64,000 nucleotides of DNA, from the NCBI RefSeq assembly GCF_040869045.1, contig NC_090319.1, positions 342,096,302 to 342,160,301 on the forward strand, in the 5' to 3' direction. Positions within the stretch are counted from its first letter, which is position 1. Each line of letters starts with the position of its first letter. The DNA is from Eurosta solidaginis. Lineage: Eukaryota > Arthropoda > Insecta > Diptera > Tephritidae. Of the stretch, positions 1 through 10,074 are shown piece after piece. The notes under the pieces were generated by a model, which did no database searches, was not told the DNA's origin, and saw only the letters and a program-made list of their open reading frames with translations. The position numbers and the translations under genes are program-made.

Positions 1-1559
1 TTCAATTTATGCTTATTAAGCAGGTGATTTAGCAAAAAAAAAAAACCTATATTGCTGTAAGCAATGTCACGCCTGTTTTTGACCGAAACACAATTTTTCA
101 AGGCAGCATTAAGAAATTCACTTTTTTATTAAGATATGAGCTTAAGTCCCAGCCAGCATTTTTTGAAAATTTTTATCAAAAAATATTCAAATATCATACC
201 CCAAGATGATTAAAAACGTTCAAATTTAAAAGCATTTTCAGTTCGAAAATTAACGTATCGTCGGGAGAAAAATGTACCATAAATGTGATTATTCTTGAAT
301 AATCATTTATGATTCATATTTCGAAACGCTTTTTATTCATATTTGATATCATTGTAAAATTGAGCTTTAGTTGTTTTAGAGTAATATTTGACTACTTTTC
401 AGAGTCATTTTGTGATCATATTCGTGAACATATTTCAATCGCTTTGGTTAAGATTTTTGAATCATTTTTGAATGCGATTACGATGCATTTATTCTTCATA
501 TCTCATTCTAAGTAGATACTACGTAATAATCTTATTTCATTAGGGGAAGAAAGCATGCGAAAGTGAGCTATTTAAACCACAGGTCACTCGCAAACAAACT
601 TGACCTACATAAACCTGCGACTACAACATCCAACATCAGGTATGATCGTCAATATCTTAAAATACGATACAGCACGGGATGTTGAAGACATATCCAGGTA
701 CATATGTCAAGAGAGTTTCACTTACCTGGTCAAATAGCTCACAACTTCTGTATTGTCCAGCTATTATGTATTTTCTGGAAAGCCGAACGTGGAGAAATGG
801 TTGGGGAAATTTTCGGGCACGAGCAGCATTTGCATTACATTGTCAATTTTATATACATATTTTTTCTGAACTTCATGATTGAAAAAATCTGTGTATGTGA
901 AAAAATAAGATTTTCAATGAAAAGTAAAATTTTAACAAGTATAAAACAAATATAGTCAAAAAAGATTCAGAAAGCAGAATTAAAAATGGCTATAAATTTT
1001 TGAAAAGCTATATTCAGTTTTTGATCATCAAAGGTAAGCATATTTGATTATTTCTTTTGTTCAATTGTATGATAACTCATTATTTAGTCAGGAAGAGTAA
1101 TCAAATTGTATTTATATGTAGGGAAATTGAAAATTCAATCATCTATATGCTGAGTGGGGTGTATTTTATTCCAGTAGATGTGAATTATCGTGGCATTTAC
1201 TGGAGTGGCCATGCAAATAAGCGTAGTTTCGGTGTTGAGCTTGTGGTGGAAGAGAGACTTAGTCACCAAGTACCTACTGACGTTCACGCCTGTGAACGAA
1301 CGTTTCGCGGCAATCCGCATAAAATCTAAATTTTCCAATATCTCATTCATAAGCGCCCAAGCACCGACGGAAGTAAAGGTAATGAAGTGAAGGACGCATT
1401 CTATGAGCACCTAGAACGTAGCTTATATCTTGATAAAAAGTGAATTTCTTAATGCTGCCTTGAAAATTTGTGGTTCAGTCAAAAACAGGCGTGACATTGC
1501 TTACAGGAACATATCTTTTTCTTTTTGCTAAATCACCAGCTTAATAAGCATGAAATGAA
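1..1559. mobile_element. DNA transposon with about 150-bp TIRs, left end at the window edge
   Basis: Bases 1-150 reappear in inverted orientation at about 1412-1559: shared pieces include GCAATGTCACGCCTGTTTTT and CAAGGCAGCATTAAGAAATTC. The interior is AT-rich, has only short random open frames and no recognisable transposase, so this looks non-autonomous. The right end abuts a LINE remnant from about 1566. The left end may lie outside the window, so no target-site duplication could be tested. The superfamily is unknown. Confidence 0.6.
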
Positions 1560-2143
1560 TTTTTATTGCTGCCACTAAACAACTGATGCTGCAGCTGATG
1601 ATGACAAGAAGCCACACCTACAGCTGCCCCTGCCCTAATATAAAAGTTGTGCTTGACGACTTTAACGCCAGGGTGGGCAAGGAATGTGTTTTTGGCCCCA
1701 CTGTTGGAAAGTTCAGCCTACACAACGAAGCTCCCCCACCTCTAATGGGCTGAGGCTAATCGACTGCGTCCGTGCTCCAAACACTAGGTTCCAGCATAAA
1801 GATATACATCAATGAACATGAATTTCCCCTGGTCGAAATATATCGAATCACATCGAACCCGTTACGATATACGGACGGCATGCCTTCAGTCTTTTAGATG
1901 TACGCACGGTAGAGTTGTGCTTTTTCGTTCATTTCAGAGATTCGGTTCTTTCGTTCTTTTTCTAATGAACGAAAAATTTGTTCTTTTTGTTCATCTGTTC
2001 CTTTTTTTCAAGCAAATTTGTTCACTGCTGCTCACACCCACGAAAAAAGTCAACAAGTATAGATGGAGGTGTGTATGCAGCAATACTTTGTGTAGGTTTA
2101 TTTAAATGTGTTATGAATATACATATAAGTTAATATATATATA

Positions 2144-2881
2144 CTAGAAGACCCGGCAGACATTGTCCTGCCCTAAATCTAAATTTGGCCTATCTGCATA
2201 CATTTTAATAAGCTTTTTCCGTCTGACTCTGCCCTTCCCCCCTCTTCACTTTTTCCTAATCCTCTTATTCACTCCTCCCTCCGTCTTTTTCGCTTCATCT
2301 ATCTCCATCTTCGTCTCATTCTGTCTCCTTCTCTCTTTTCTCTTCTCTCAATTTCTACTCATTCTTCTGCATCCCTTATTTCCTGTCCCAGAGGGTCGTA
2401 TGTATTTTATTCCAATCCCAGTCCCAGTCCCACTCCGAGTCTCAGTCCCAATCCTAGTCCTAATCCCAGTCCAAGTCCGTCTCTGGATAATATATTACTC
2501 TGTACTAAAGTACTCATCAACAGCTTTCATTTGATATCCACATTGTATAAACACTGTCTAGGCATTCACTGGCCCACGTTTTGGCCTATGTCTCGAAACC
2601 CTAGTCACCCAGGGCTATGAAAATTACTCTCTACTAAAGCACTCATCAACAGCTTTCATTTGTTATCCATATTCTATAAACACATTCTAGGGGTACTCGG
2701 GTCCACGTTGCGGCCTATACCTCGTGACCCTGTACGTCGATCGCAACCAAACATATGTAGTAACCACCGCGTGAGGTTTACGCAACTTGTGTGAAAGTTT
2801 GAACAAAATCGACCGACGCATCTCTTCAAACACCGGCGACCAACTAACACACATTTTAGCCTTCCTTTTTATATATATAGA
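2144..2881 (-). mobile_element. Non-autonomous Helitron, 738 bp
   Basis: Read on the minus strand, the element starts with TCTATATATATA just after an A and ends in CTAG followed by T, the Helitron TC...CTRR rule with A/T insertion. A hairpin made from GGCAGGACA and TGTCTGCC lies about ten bases before the CTAG. The interior holds a (GGGACT)-like minisatellite at about 2415-2475 and pyrimidine-rich runs. No Rep/helicase coding is present. A related sequence lies at about 19220-19790 in opposite orientation. Confidence 0.75.
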
Positions 2882-2984
2882 TTTTTATTTTTCACTCTTC
2901 ACTATAATATTAAAACGAAATGCAGACATGGAACAACTAAAGACTCTCCTGAATTAAAAAAAATGCCGTAGTACCTTTAAATCG

Positions 2985-3035
2985 CGGGCCCCCTCAGAAA
3001 CCCCCCCCCCCCCCCCACCCTCTCGACGGGCCTGG
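2985..3035. repeat. GC-rich block with a 17-base poly-C run
   Basis: A run of C (about 3001-3017) sits in GGGCCCCC-type sequence resembling the ends of the hAT at 3885-6355. It could be a stray hAT terminus. Homopolymers this long are also error-prone in assemblies. Confidence 0.4.
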
Positions 3036-3073
3036 TGATGTGCTATACTTGATATCATTCGCTATAATATTTT

Positions 3074-3335
3074 TTATTGATAAGCACGTTGTTTAATTAA
3101 ACACCAACCAATTACACGGAAGTATATCCGCACCCCTGAAAATGTGAGTGCCGGTGCGTATACGTAACATGTTATTATTACGTATAAACATATAAAAAAA
3201 TTGCAATATAAAATAATGTTGCGACTATAAACCGAGATATAACCTATCCTATCTTTCAAGTTAGATCAAACTACACACGGGGCGCAAAACAAATTCAAAA
3301 TCAGTTCAGTAGTTTAGGAGTCCATTTGATATGTA
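3074..3335 (-). mobile_element. Helitron-like 5' fragment
   Basis: Read on the minus strand, 3240-3330 matches 19160-19240 closely (GGACTCCTAAACTACTGAAC, then the TTTTGCGCCCC/ATTTTGCACCCC block and TTTGATCTAACTTGAAA). It therefore belongs to the family of the intronic repeat at 19140 and is a partial copy with unclear ends. Confidence 0.5.
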
Positions 3336-4178
3336 TAATTAACTTCAAAAAAAATACAAATTTCGGAAGATTCAGGAAGTTGAAAGAGTACAGATACAAA
3401 TAGTAAATATGAACTTTTCAAGTTTAATAAATGCAATAATTAGTTTCCTACAAAAGATGTTTTTCATAAATAGTCCACACATATCTTTTTGTAGCAGTGC
3501 CACACATACATATTAGTGTAAGTGGCATCATCGACATTCGTGTTCACTGTGAAATTCTACGTACATATGTATGTATGAATTTACAATGTTCGCGAACGAG
3601 AAGAGAGAAATAACTAAAAGAACAAATAGAACCGAAATTGAAGATCTAGTTCACTTGTTCAGTTGAGAGACCCGGTCAATTGAACAAGTTCAGAACGAAA
3701 CAACGACGACAAGCACGGTATGAAGACCTATCATCGACTCGGATCACTATCTCGTTGCAATCGATACAGGCTGCCAATGATTTCGCAAATTGACTATCAC
3801 ACCTACTTTCTGATACCACAAGTGAACATGACTGAATGCAGGAGCAGTGGGAGCTGCCGGAGAAAAAAATTGGTTACCGGCGACCAGGGCCGCAGAGAGC
3901 CGAGCCGGGCCCCTGGGACAGTTCACGTTTACGGGCCCCCCTAAAAACTAAACTCAATCCAGTAAAAAAAATAAAATAACTTACATAAATTTTTCAATTC
4001 ACATTGTCAGTTTTATTTCATATAAAATAAGATTTGCTGGAGCACTTATATAAATGAAATGTTAGATTTCATTGTTTGATTTACTTACATTAACTTTTTC
4101 TAAATATGTACATTTTAAGAGCTTGAATCAGCCAAGGAAAACCTTCCGTGCTTTTTAGTCTGCAAATATGAAAATTAC

Positions 4179-5826
4179 CTATTCAAAACTAATGCTGCGA
4201 GCAAGGCTGGACTCCAACGCCAATGTTCCATGGCTTGTCAAGCGATTTTGGCTCATAGTAGAACGTAAACAATTTTTTGCGCGGGACAATAGACTAAAAG
4301 AACGCTCCCCTTCAGTCACACTGACTGGAAGTGTGTAAAATATTCTTAATGCTATACAGATATTCGGAAATAATACTTCCATCTTCAAGTCATGAAATAT
4401 GTTCAGAAGTTGATATGGTAGCAGCGAATCAAATTCCAAATTTGTTAAGTGGATGGCTTTGAGATGAATGATTTCATCTATTAGATCCGTAGAAATATCG
4501 ATACCATAAATCGTGCAGAATGCCGCTGCCTTTTCTCTGAGCTCTTCTTCCGTCAGATCCTGATACTTCCACAAAAAACTAAATTTAATCGCAATGTCAT
4601 TTACGGCTTCGAAACGTCTTGTCATATTACCAATCAAGCAGTCCAAAAGAAGGTAAAAACTTGCTCTTTGAATTGAGTTTCGGAATCACACTCAGGTGAT
4701 TCGCTAGGTAATTCATCAAACTGGCCCTTTCTTATCTTCCTTCTTTTTTCTGCGAAGGTATTCACAACTCCTTACTCCCTGCCAGAACCTTACATTCTTA
4801 AAGTATGATCGACCATTGATCCCTGAACTTCTTCAACTCATCAATCAGGCTACGTATATTTTCTGTTTCCACGTCCAGTGTGGCATTTCTAGCTTGCACT
4901 ACCAGATTTCGATGGTTGATTACCATCAGCACTTTTAGCCAAATGTAGGCTAAGAGGATACACTCACATTTTCCCATATATGCTTCAATACCTTTCAAAT
5001 CCGTTACTGTTTCTGAACTCAGATTCAAAAGCTTGATTTCATCAATAGCTTTCAATATTTGAGGAATGTGAGTTGCGAAAGGTTTCACACTATCCACACG
5101 AGCAGACCATCGTGTTTATGACATGCTTGAGAATTTCCCATCTCTGAGGGCTTGCGCTAAAGATATTATAAAATTTCTGCATAATACCGAAAATTATGAT
5201 GACTTCTGCACAACATTCAGTAGCTTGCACTTCACATAAATTTAAACTATGACAAGAACAAGGTGCAAATATTGCCAGGGAGTTATCTCTCAGGATATGA
5301 CTCTGCGCTCCTTTGTAATGACCGCTCATATTACTGCCATTATCATACCCTTTCCCACGGCAGTCATCCAGTGGAATATTGTGCTTTTTTAGAGTGCTGC
5401 AAATCAGCTCAGCGATAGCTTCTCCTGTTTTTGCGTTACAATCGACAAACTCTAAGAAGCGTTCTTGGATTTTCCATTTTCCGGAGTCATGTCTAATAAA
5501 ACATAACGCAATATAAAAACAGTCTGCTCAATATGCACCGAATCAGGGGTTGCATCCACTATTACTGTGTAATACTTGACGGAATTTCTTCCGCTTTCTA
5601 TCTTTCTAATTACTTGACTTGCACAGATTTCTATGAACTCATAATTGCTGATCAGTTCCAAAATACCAAGAAAGATGCAATTTTTTGAATTTGCGATCAA
5701 TGAATTATCCCCTCTAAATGCCAATCCTTTTTCTCCAAGAAATAAAACAACATCAAGAATTCTGCGAAGTATCTCTTTCCAACGAGCTGCTTCATTTTTA
5801 AGGGTTTCCGCTAAGAGAAAATCCAC
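4179..5826 (-). pseudogene. hAT transposase pseudogene (DUF4371/ZMYM-like)
   Basis: Three open stretches in one minus-strand order give parts of a hAT transposase. 5452-5826 holds the DUF4371-like part with LAFRGDNSL, FLGILELISNYEF and the catalytic-core-like YTVIVDATPDSVH. 4798-5329 holds middle segments. 4179-4646 ends with the hAT C-terminal dimerisation region (LPVSVTEGERSFSLLSRAKN). Stops and frame changes separate the blocks, so no functional transposase is made. The normal role would be cut-and-paste transposition in the nucleus. Family recognition is from memory of motifs. Confidence 0.8.
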
Positions 5827-6009
5827 TTAACTTGCTTTTCGAATTCTCATTTCATATTGGCGCCACTCTATATAGCGAGTTTTATGATTTTGACTATTTT
5901 CATGTTCAGGAATTCTGTCGTGTAACCTCTTCCAACCTTTTTCTTTAGAATAACCTGAAGAGTTTGATTGAGTATGATGGAGTATGGAGTATGATTTGAA
6001 GGAAATTTC

Positions 6010-6150
6010 GACGACTTAAGTCGTTGGGAACTCGAAATAAAATGTAATTTTAAGTTAGTTTAAGCATTTTTGACAGATAGCACTTATAAAATTGTGTCAA
6101 AAACGTTTATCTAACTTAAAGTCACATTTTATTTCGACTATGAATATGCC
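6010..6150. repeat. Palindromic MITE-like repeat inside the hAT
   Basis: The left arm (TCGAAATAAAATGTAA, TTAAGTTAG, TTTTTGACAG) and right arm (TGTCAAAAA, CTAACTTAAAG, CATTTTATTTCGA) are inverted copies around a short spacer. A diverged relative lies at about 32700-32845. Confidence 0.6.
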
Positions 6151-7615
6151 CCATAGTATTTGATCGGAAGCTTATGATTTTAGTTAAGTGATTTTCAATT
6201 TTAAAACAATTTTTTGTAGCAACAAAATATGTATGTATCTATGAAATCCTAGTTAGAGTACTGTCAATACTGCTTTGCCTTGCCGGGCCCCCAAAAACCT
6301 TCCTGGCCCCAGGGCAATTGCCCTGGCTGCCCCGCCCCCCCTCGCCGTGGCCATGCCGGCGACGAAGGAAAAACAAATGGTACGAAGAAGAATGCCGCGT
6401 TGTAAAAGAAAGAAAAGACGCTGCCTTTAGAGCTACGTTAAAAGTGAACCCAAAAAAGTCTGTGAACGCTATCGCGAGCTGAAAAGGGAAGCAAGTCGGC
6501 TTTACAGGAAGAAAGAATCAGGGGTAGAAAGGCGTGAGTGCGAGCAGATTGAGCTGCTAGCCACCAAGAAAGTTTACTAAAAACTCCTGTAAAAATGAAA
6601 ACGGCGACCTGGTAACTGATGTCTAGTAGAGGGTGCTTAGATTATAGAGTAAACACTTTTCTCTGCTGCTAAATGGGGAAACTCCTAGGGAAGATTATGA
6701 ACCCGAGCCCGAAATCGATGATGATGCAATTATTGTTCACCCACCCGATTGTGATGAGATAAAAAAAGCGATAGCCAGAAACAAGGCCGCGGGAGCTGAT
6801 GGTATTCCTGAGGAGCTATTCAAACTCTGCGGTAAGTACACTTGCATCATCTTCTATGCAAAATATGGTGGAACGAGTGTATGCGACGATTGGAATCTTG
6901 GCTTTCTTTGCACAGTCCACAAGCTTCGGATCCTGCAAACTGCGTCAAATATCGCGGAATCAGCCTTCTTAGTAACTCATACAAGGTCCTGTCAGGCGTA
7001 TTGTGCGAAAGATTGAAGCCCAATATAAATCGGATGATTGGACTTTACCAGTGCGGCTTCAGATCTGGTAAATCTACCATCGGCCAGATTTTCACTATGC
7101 GCCAAATCTTGGAAAAAACATCTTCGTGGATTTCAAATCCGCCTTCGACAGCACGAAAAGATACTGACCAAATGTCAATACAGGTAGGCAATTGAAAAGT
7201 AGTAATCTGTCGACAAACGAAGAGCATGCTCTACAAGTCATTTAACGTACCCCTCCTAATATATGGCGCAGAAACATTCACACTGGGAACATCTTATGAG
7301 ACGGCTCTGGGAGTGTTCGAGAGAAAAGCTCTTCGAAAAATATATGGGCCACTACGTATTGGCGAAGGCGAGTACCGAAGGAGACTTAGTGGCAAGCTGC
7401 GCGAGCTCCAGGCAGTCATCAACATAATTCAGCGATGGACTAGGTTATGTTACGCGAACGAAAGATGATCCACACGTATAGACTGAATGGATGATAGTGC
7501 AAAACGATTTCAATTCTCTTGGTGTAACCAATTGGCGCCAGTTAACCCAACGAAGAAGCGACTGGCGCATTTGTTGGACGCTATAACCAAACGGTTAAGC
7601 GCCAATTAAGTAAGT

Positions 7616-9127
7616 AAGTAAGTACTCCAGTATTATTCATTCTCGCTATTCTTCATTCCTTTTCAAACCCATTTCTGAAAAAAGCATAAACGACCCCAGA
7701 GAGATGTACGTGCCCATTTCGATTTTCTGAAAAATATTAGAAGCGATTTTAAACCGGCAATTTGTTTTTTCGGTTGTATTTACCGTATTGACATTTCTCA
7801 ACCCATCATTATTGATTTGACCTTAACCGCCTTAGTCACATGCCGTCTCATTGCTAAATACGCCAGTTATTTCTCCCTTACAATAACAGATGCCGATTGG
7901 AAGCGCCAGAAGAGATCAAGTCCTCCTCTACCCAATCTCCCCACTGATGCCAAATTCGAGGGTCGTGTGAAATACTGTCTGAACCATAGCTTTTGATGGT
8001 AGTCATCTAGCGTATCTTTTAAGCCTCTAGTCACTTCACTATGTTTATATCTGCGCAGAGCTGATTCAGCTCTTCCTTGATTTTCCTTCTGCCCTTCGCA
8101 TCACGGAAGTAAACAAAAGTCCTCCGGAGCATGTTTTTCTCGAAAACTTAAAAGGCTATCCCATATTGTTAAATAGCGAGATATTTTCCGTTCAAAGTTC
8201 TCAAACCGATCTGAAATTGATCGACCCTCACGCATCAAGCAATATAAATTTAATTTTGCCATAAATTCGAATCTACAAATTATACTCGAATTGATTATTT
8301 TGGCGTATGTGTGACCTATATATCAATCTGTATAAGATGTCTGACCAGTGGGCGGTCCTGTGCACCTTACTAAGGAAATGCCAAATACACTTCGTACGTA
8401 TATGCAACTGTTTGACGCAGCAGTCCAACATTTGGTCCGTGAATTCTCTATATAAAATTGAGGTGGTCGGTGGAGAGGGATAGAAAGAGAAGGACGAAAA
8501 GAGATAATAACAGTAGGAGTGAGAATATGAGGGAGAGTGAGGATGCGAGTGGAATTGATAATGAGATAGGAAATTGAAGGAGAAAGGTATGCTAAGTGAA
8601 TTAGAGATAAAGACAGTAGAAAGAATTAGGAAGGAAGATATTATGTAACCACTATAGTTATAGCTTCCGAACGGTGTTGAAACACTCAACTTTTGTCATT
8701 GGCACTTCTAATGTTAGCTCAATTACAAAATTTTACCAAACTTGCTTGAGTGCATGAAAGCATTCTTTAGACAAGACTTGTAGAGTCTTCTGCATTTCTT
8801 GCTTTATCTTAATCGGCTCATTCAATTTCCCTATCACTTTCATGCCTAACACGGCATGCACAAAATAAAAAGTAAAAGCGTTGTAAAGGAAAGCAAAAAA
8901 GTACAGTCTTGGTGTTGGATTTGTGGGGGGAAAAGAGGCTTCACCCTCAACTAATTGTCACAAAGTACATCCAAGAAGACAACTGTTTGAAGAGGTAATC
9001 CAGCCGTTTTATGAGTAAATTGTGTGTGCTCAAAACCCCATCCGCATAAACTCCTTTGTTGAGTCACGCCAGGTGAAACCCGTTATCGCTGTCAAATTTC
9101 CTACTATTGCAGCTCCGGTTTAGATAT
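7616..9127. other. No gene seen; decayed repeat debris
   Basis: About 1.5 kb without a credible gene. Read on the minus strand, 7890-8160 resembles the 3' end of an RTE LINE: a tryptophan-rich WGDWVEEDLI-type run read from memory of such ends. Bases 8465-8640 form a purine-rich tract like those in the Helitron-like repeats. The remainder, 8690-9127, shows nothing I recognise. Confidence 0.4.
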
Positions 9128-9189
9128 AGTCAGGGCTGTCATGGATTCCAAGTCGGTTTTGCGTTTTGTCGGAATTACAAACCAATATT

Positions 9190-9569
9190 AGCCGAGTTTT
9201 TTTCACACGCGTATACGTTTACGTTTGCGCGTGAAAAAAGAATGCCTATCCTCGCTAAGATAATGCTTAGGAGACCCATCTAGCGGCAGTGGTTAAATAA
9301 CTATAGCTACAGCACAGGGTGTACCGAAAAGCGGAGACACAACCCTTTGATGGCCATAGGGTATAACATATAGCTGAGTACATAGAATTAGTGTAGAGGG
9401 TGAAACAAAGACACATATTTCAGTTACATCTGAGTATAATGCGTATTGAAATTTAGTAGGACAAATTTTATGCGCAGCAATTTCAGAGGTGTGTTTAAAG
9501 TTTGTCGCTTAGCAGTCCATATAAAGTTTAAGCGTAAACGTATACAGAAGTAAAAAAAAAAACACAGCT
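9190..9569. mobile_element. MITE, 380 bp, 3-bp TSD ATT
   Basis: Comparison with Harbinger copy 2, which reads straight through at about 55520, shows an extra block flanked by ATT (9187-9189 and 9570-9572). Its ends are inverted: AGCCGAGTTTTTTT at the left against AGCTGTGTTTTTTT read inward from the right, each followed by a CGTATACGTTTACG-type block. A longer relative in reverse orientation lies at 25212-25759. Confidence 0.75.
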
Positions 9570-9756
9570 ATTGATTTAAATTGGTGTCATAAAATCGTAT
9601 TGGTTTCGCTCGAATGTAAATAAAAGCGGTTCGAATCAGCTGTTTTGCAGTGTTATCGGTGCACCGGCAATTTTGATGTTAATTTTTTTGGCGAAATTTT
9701 ATAAAATAATGATCTTGTGCATCTAAACAGAAATAAAGAAATTTATTGACATCAAA

Positions 9757-9900
9757 ATGGCATCAGCAGTTGTAGCATTTATGTTATTGGAAGAAGAAAG
9801 TTGCGCGAAGGACAAAAGGAAAACTTTGAGATATCGTGGCAAGGATTCTAGCATGAGTGCACGGTGTCAACGATTTTAAAAGATGTGCTTTGCAATATCT
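9757..9900 (+). pseudogene. Harbinger transposase remnant, copy 1
   Basis: The frame begins MASAVVAFMLLEEESC, then jumps to sequence that in copy 2 lies several hundred bases further on (AAGGATTCTAGCA... CGGTGTCAACGATTTT). An internal deletion has thus removed most of the N-terminal domain, and the DDE catalytic region is absent. Function is lost. Confidence 0.6.
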
Positions 9901-10074
9901 GAATGTTTCTCCATAAATTCAATCAAAATACTGTTTTTCATTGAATTTTTTCGCTTTCCTCTATTAAGAATGAAAATATATGTAAATTTACATTTATTTT
10001 TATAAAATAAACTTTTATTTACTTAAATTTTTAGAAAATATTCAACTGCACGAGAAAAACAACTACATATGAAA

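Larger units (their letters stand above)
1912..3712. mobile_element. hAT-like element (1.8 kb) inside the LINE, 8-bp TSD GCACGGTA
   Basis: The octamer GCACGGTA stands at 1904-1911 and again at 3713-3720. When the 1801 bp between them are removed, the LINE endonuclease frame rejoins (LDVRTV then RPIIDSDHY). An 8-bp duplication is typical of hAT elements. The ends share GTTC-rich subterminal sequence and an imperfect inverted repeat (GAGTTGTGCTTTTTCGTTC on the left; TTGTCGTCGTTGTTTCGTTC read inward from the right). No transposase frame survives, so it is non-autonomous. It contains a Helitron and another Helitron fragment. Confidence 0.7.
3885..6355 (-). mobile_element. hAT transposon (2.47 kb), 8-bp TSD CCGGCGAC
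   Basis: The octamer CCGGCGAC flanks the element at 3877-3884 and 6356-6363. The ends begin CAGGGCCGCAGAG on the left and CATGGCCACGGCGAG read inward from the right, the imperfect CANGGCC inverted repeat of hAT elements. Removal restores the LINE frame across 3884/6356. The body codes a minus-strand transposase with stops and frameshifts. Confidence 0.88.
1566..7615 (+). pseudogene. RTE-like LINE pseudogene in pieces (1566-1911, 3713-3884, 6356-7615)
   Basis: Once the two nested hAT elements are left out, the pieces read as one decayed non-LTR retrotransposon. An endonuclease part with the motif DFNARVGKE lies near 1660-1690. A second endonuclease motif, IDSDHYLVAI, follows the first hAT at about 3730-3760. 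The reverse transcriptase finger region comes next (NKAAGADGIPEE at about 6780, then YRGISLLSNSYK and QCGFRSGKST). A 3' domain (IYGAETFTLG, LRKIYGPLRIGEGEYRRR) lies at 7226-7468. The palm with its YADD box is missing between about 7195 and 7226. Stops and frameshifts are frequent. The 3' end carries tandem AAGT repeats at about 7605-7622, as many RTE elements do. The exact clade is inferred. Confidence 0.75.

Noticed and set aside
2163..2534. 123-codon frame as a membrane protein
   Set aside because: Hydrophobic runs come from pyrimidine-rich Helitron sequence and the (GGGACT)n minisatellite.
3001..3017. Poly-C run as a functional G-quadruplex or origin
   Set aside because: A single homopolymer next to hAT-like GC sequence. 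Assembly error or a transposon end is simpler.
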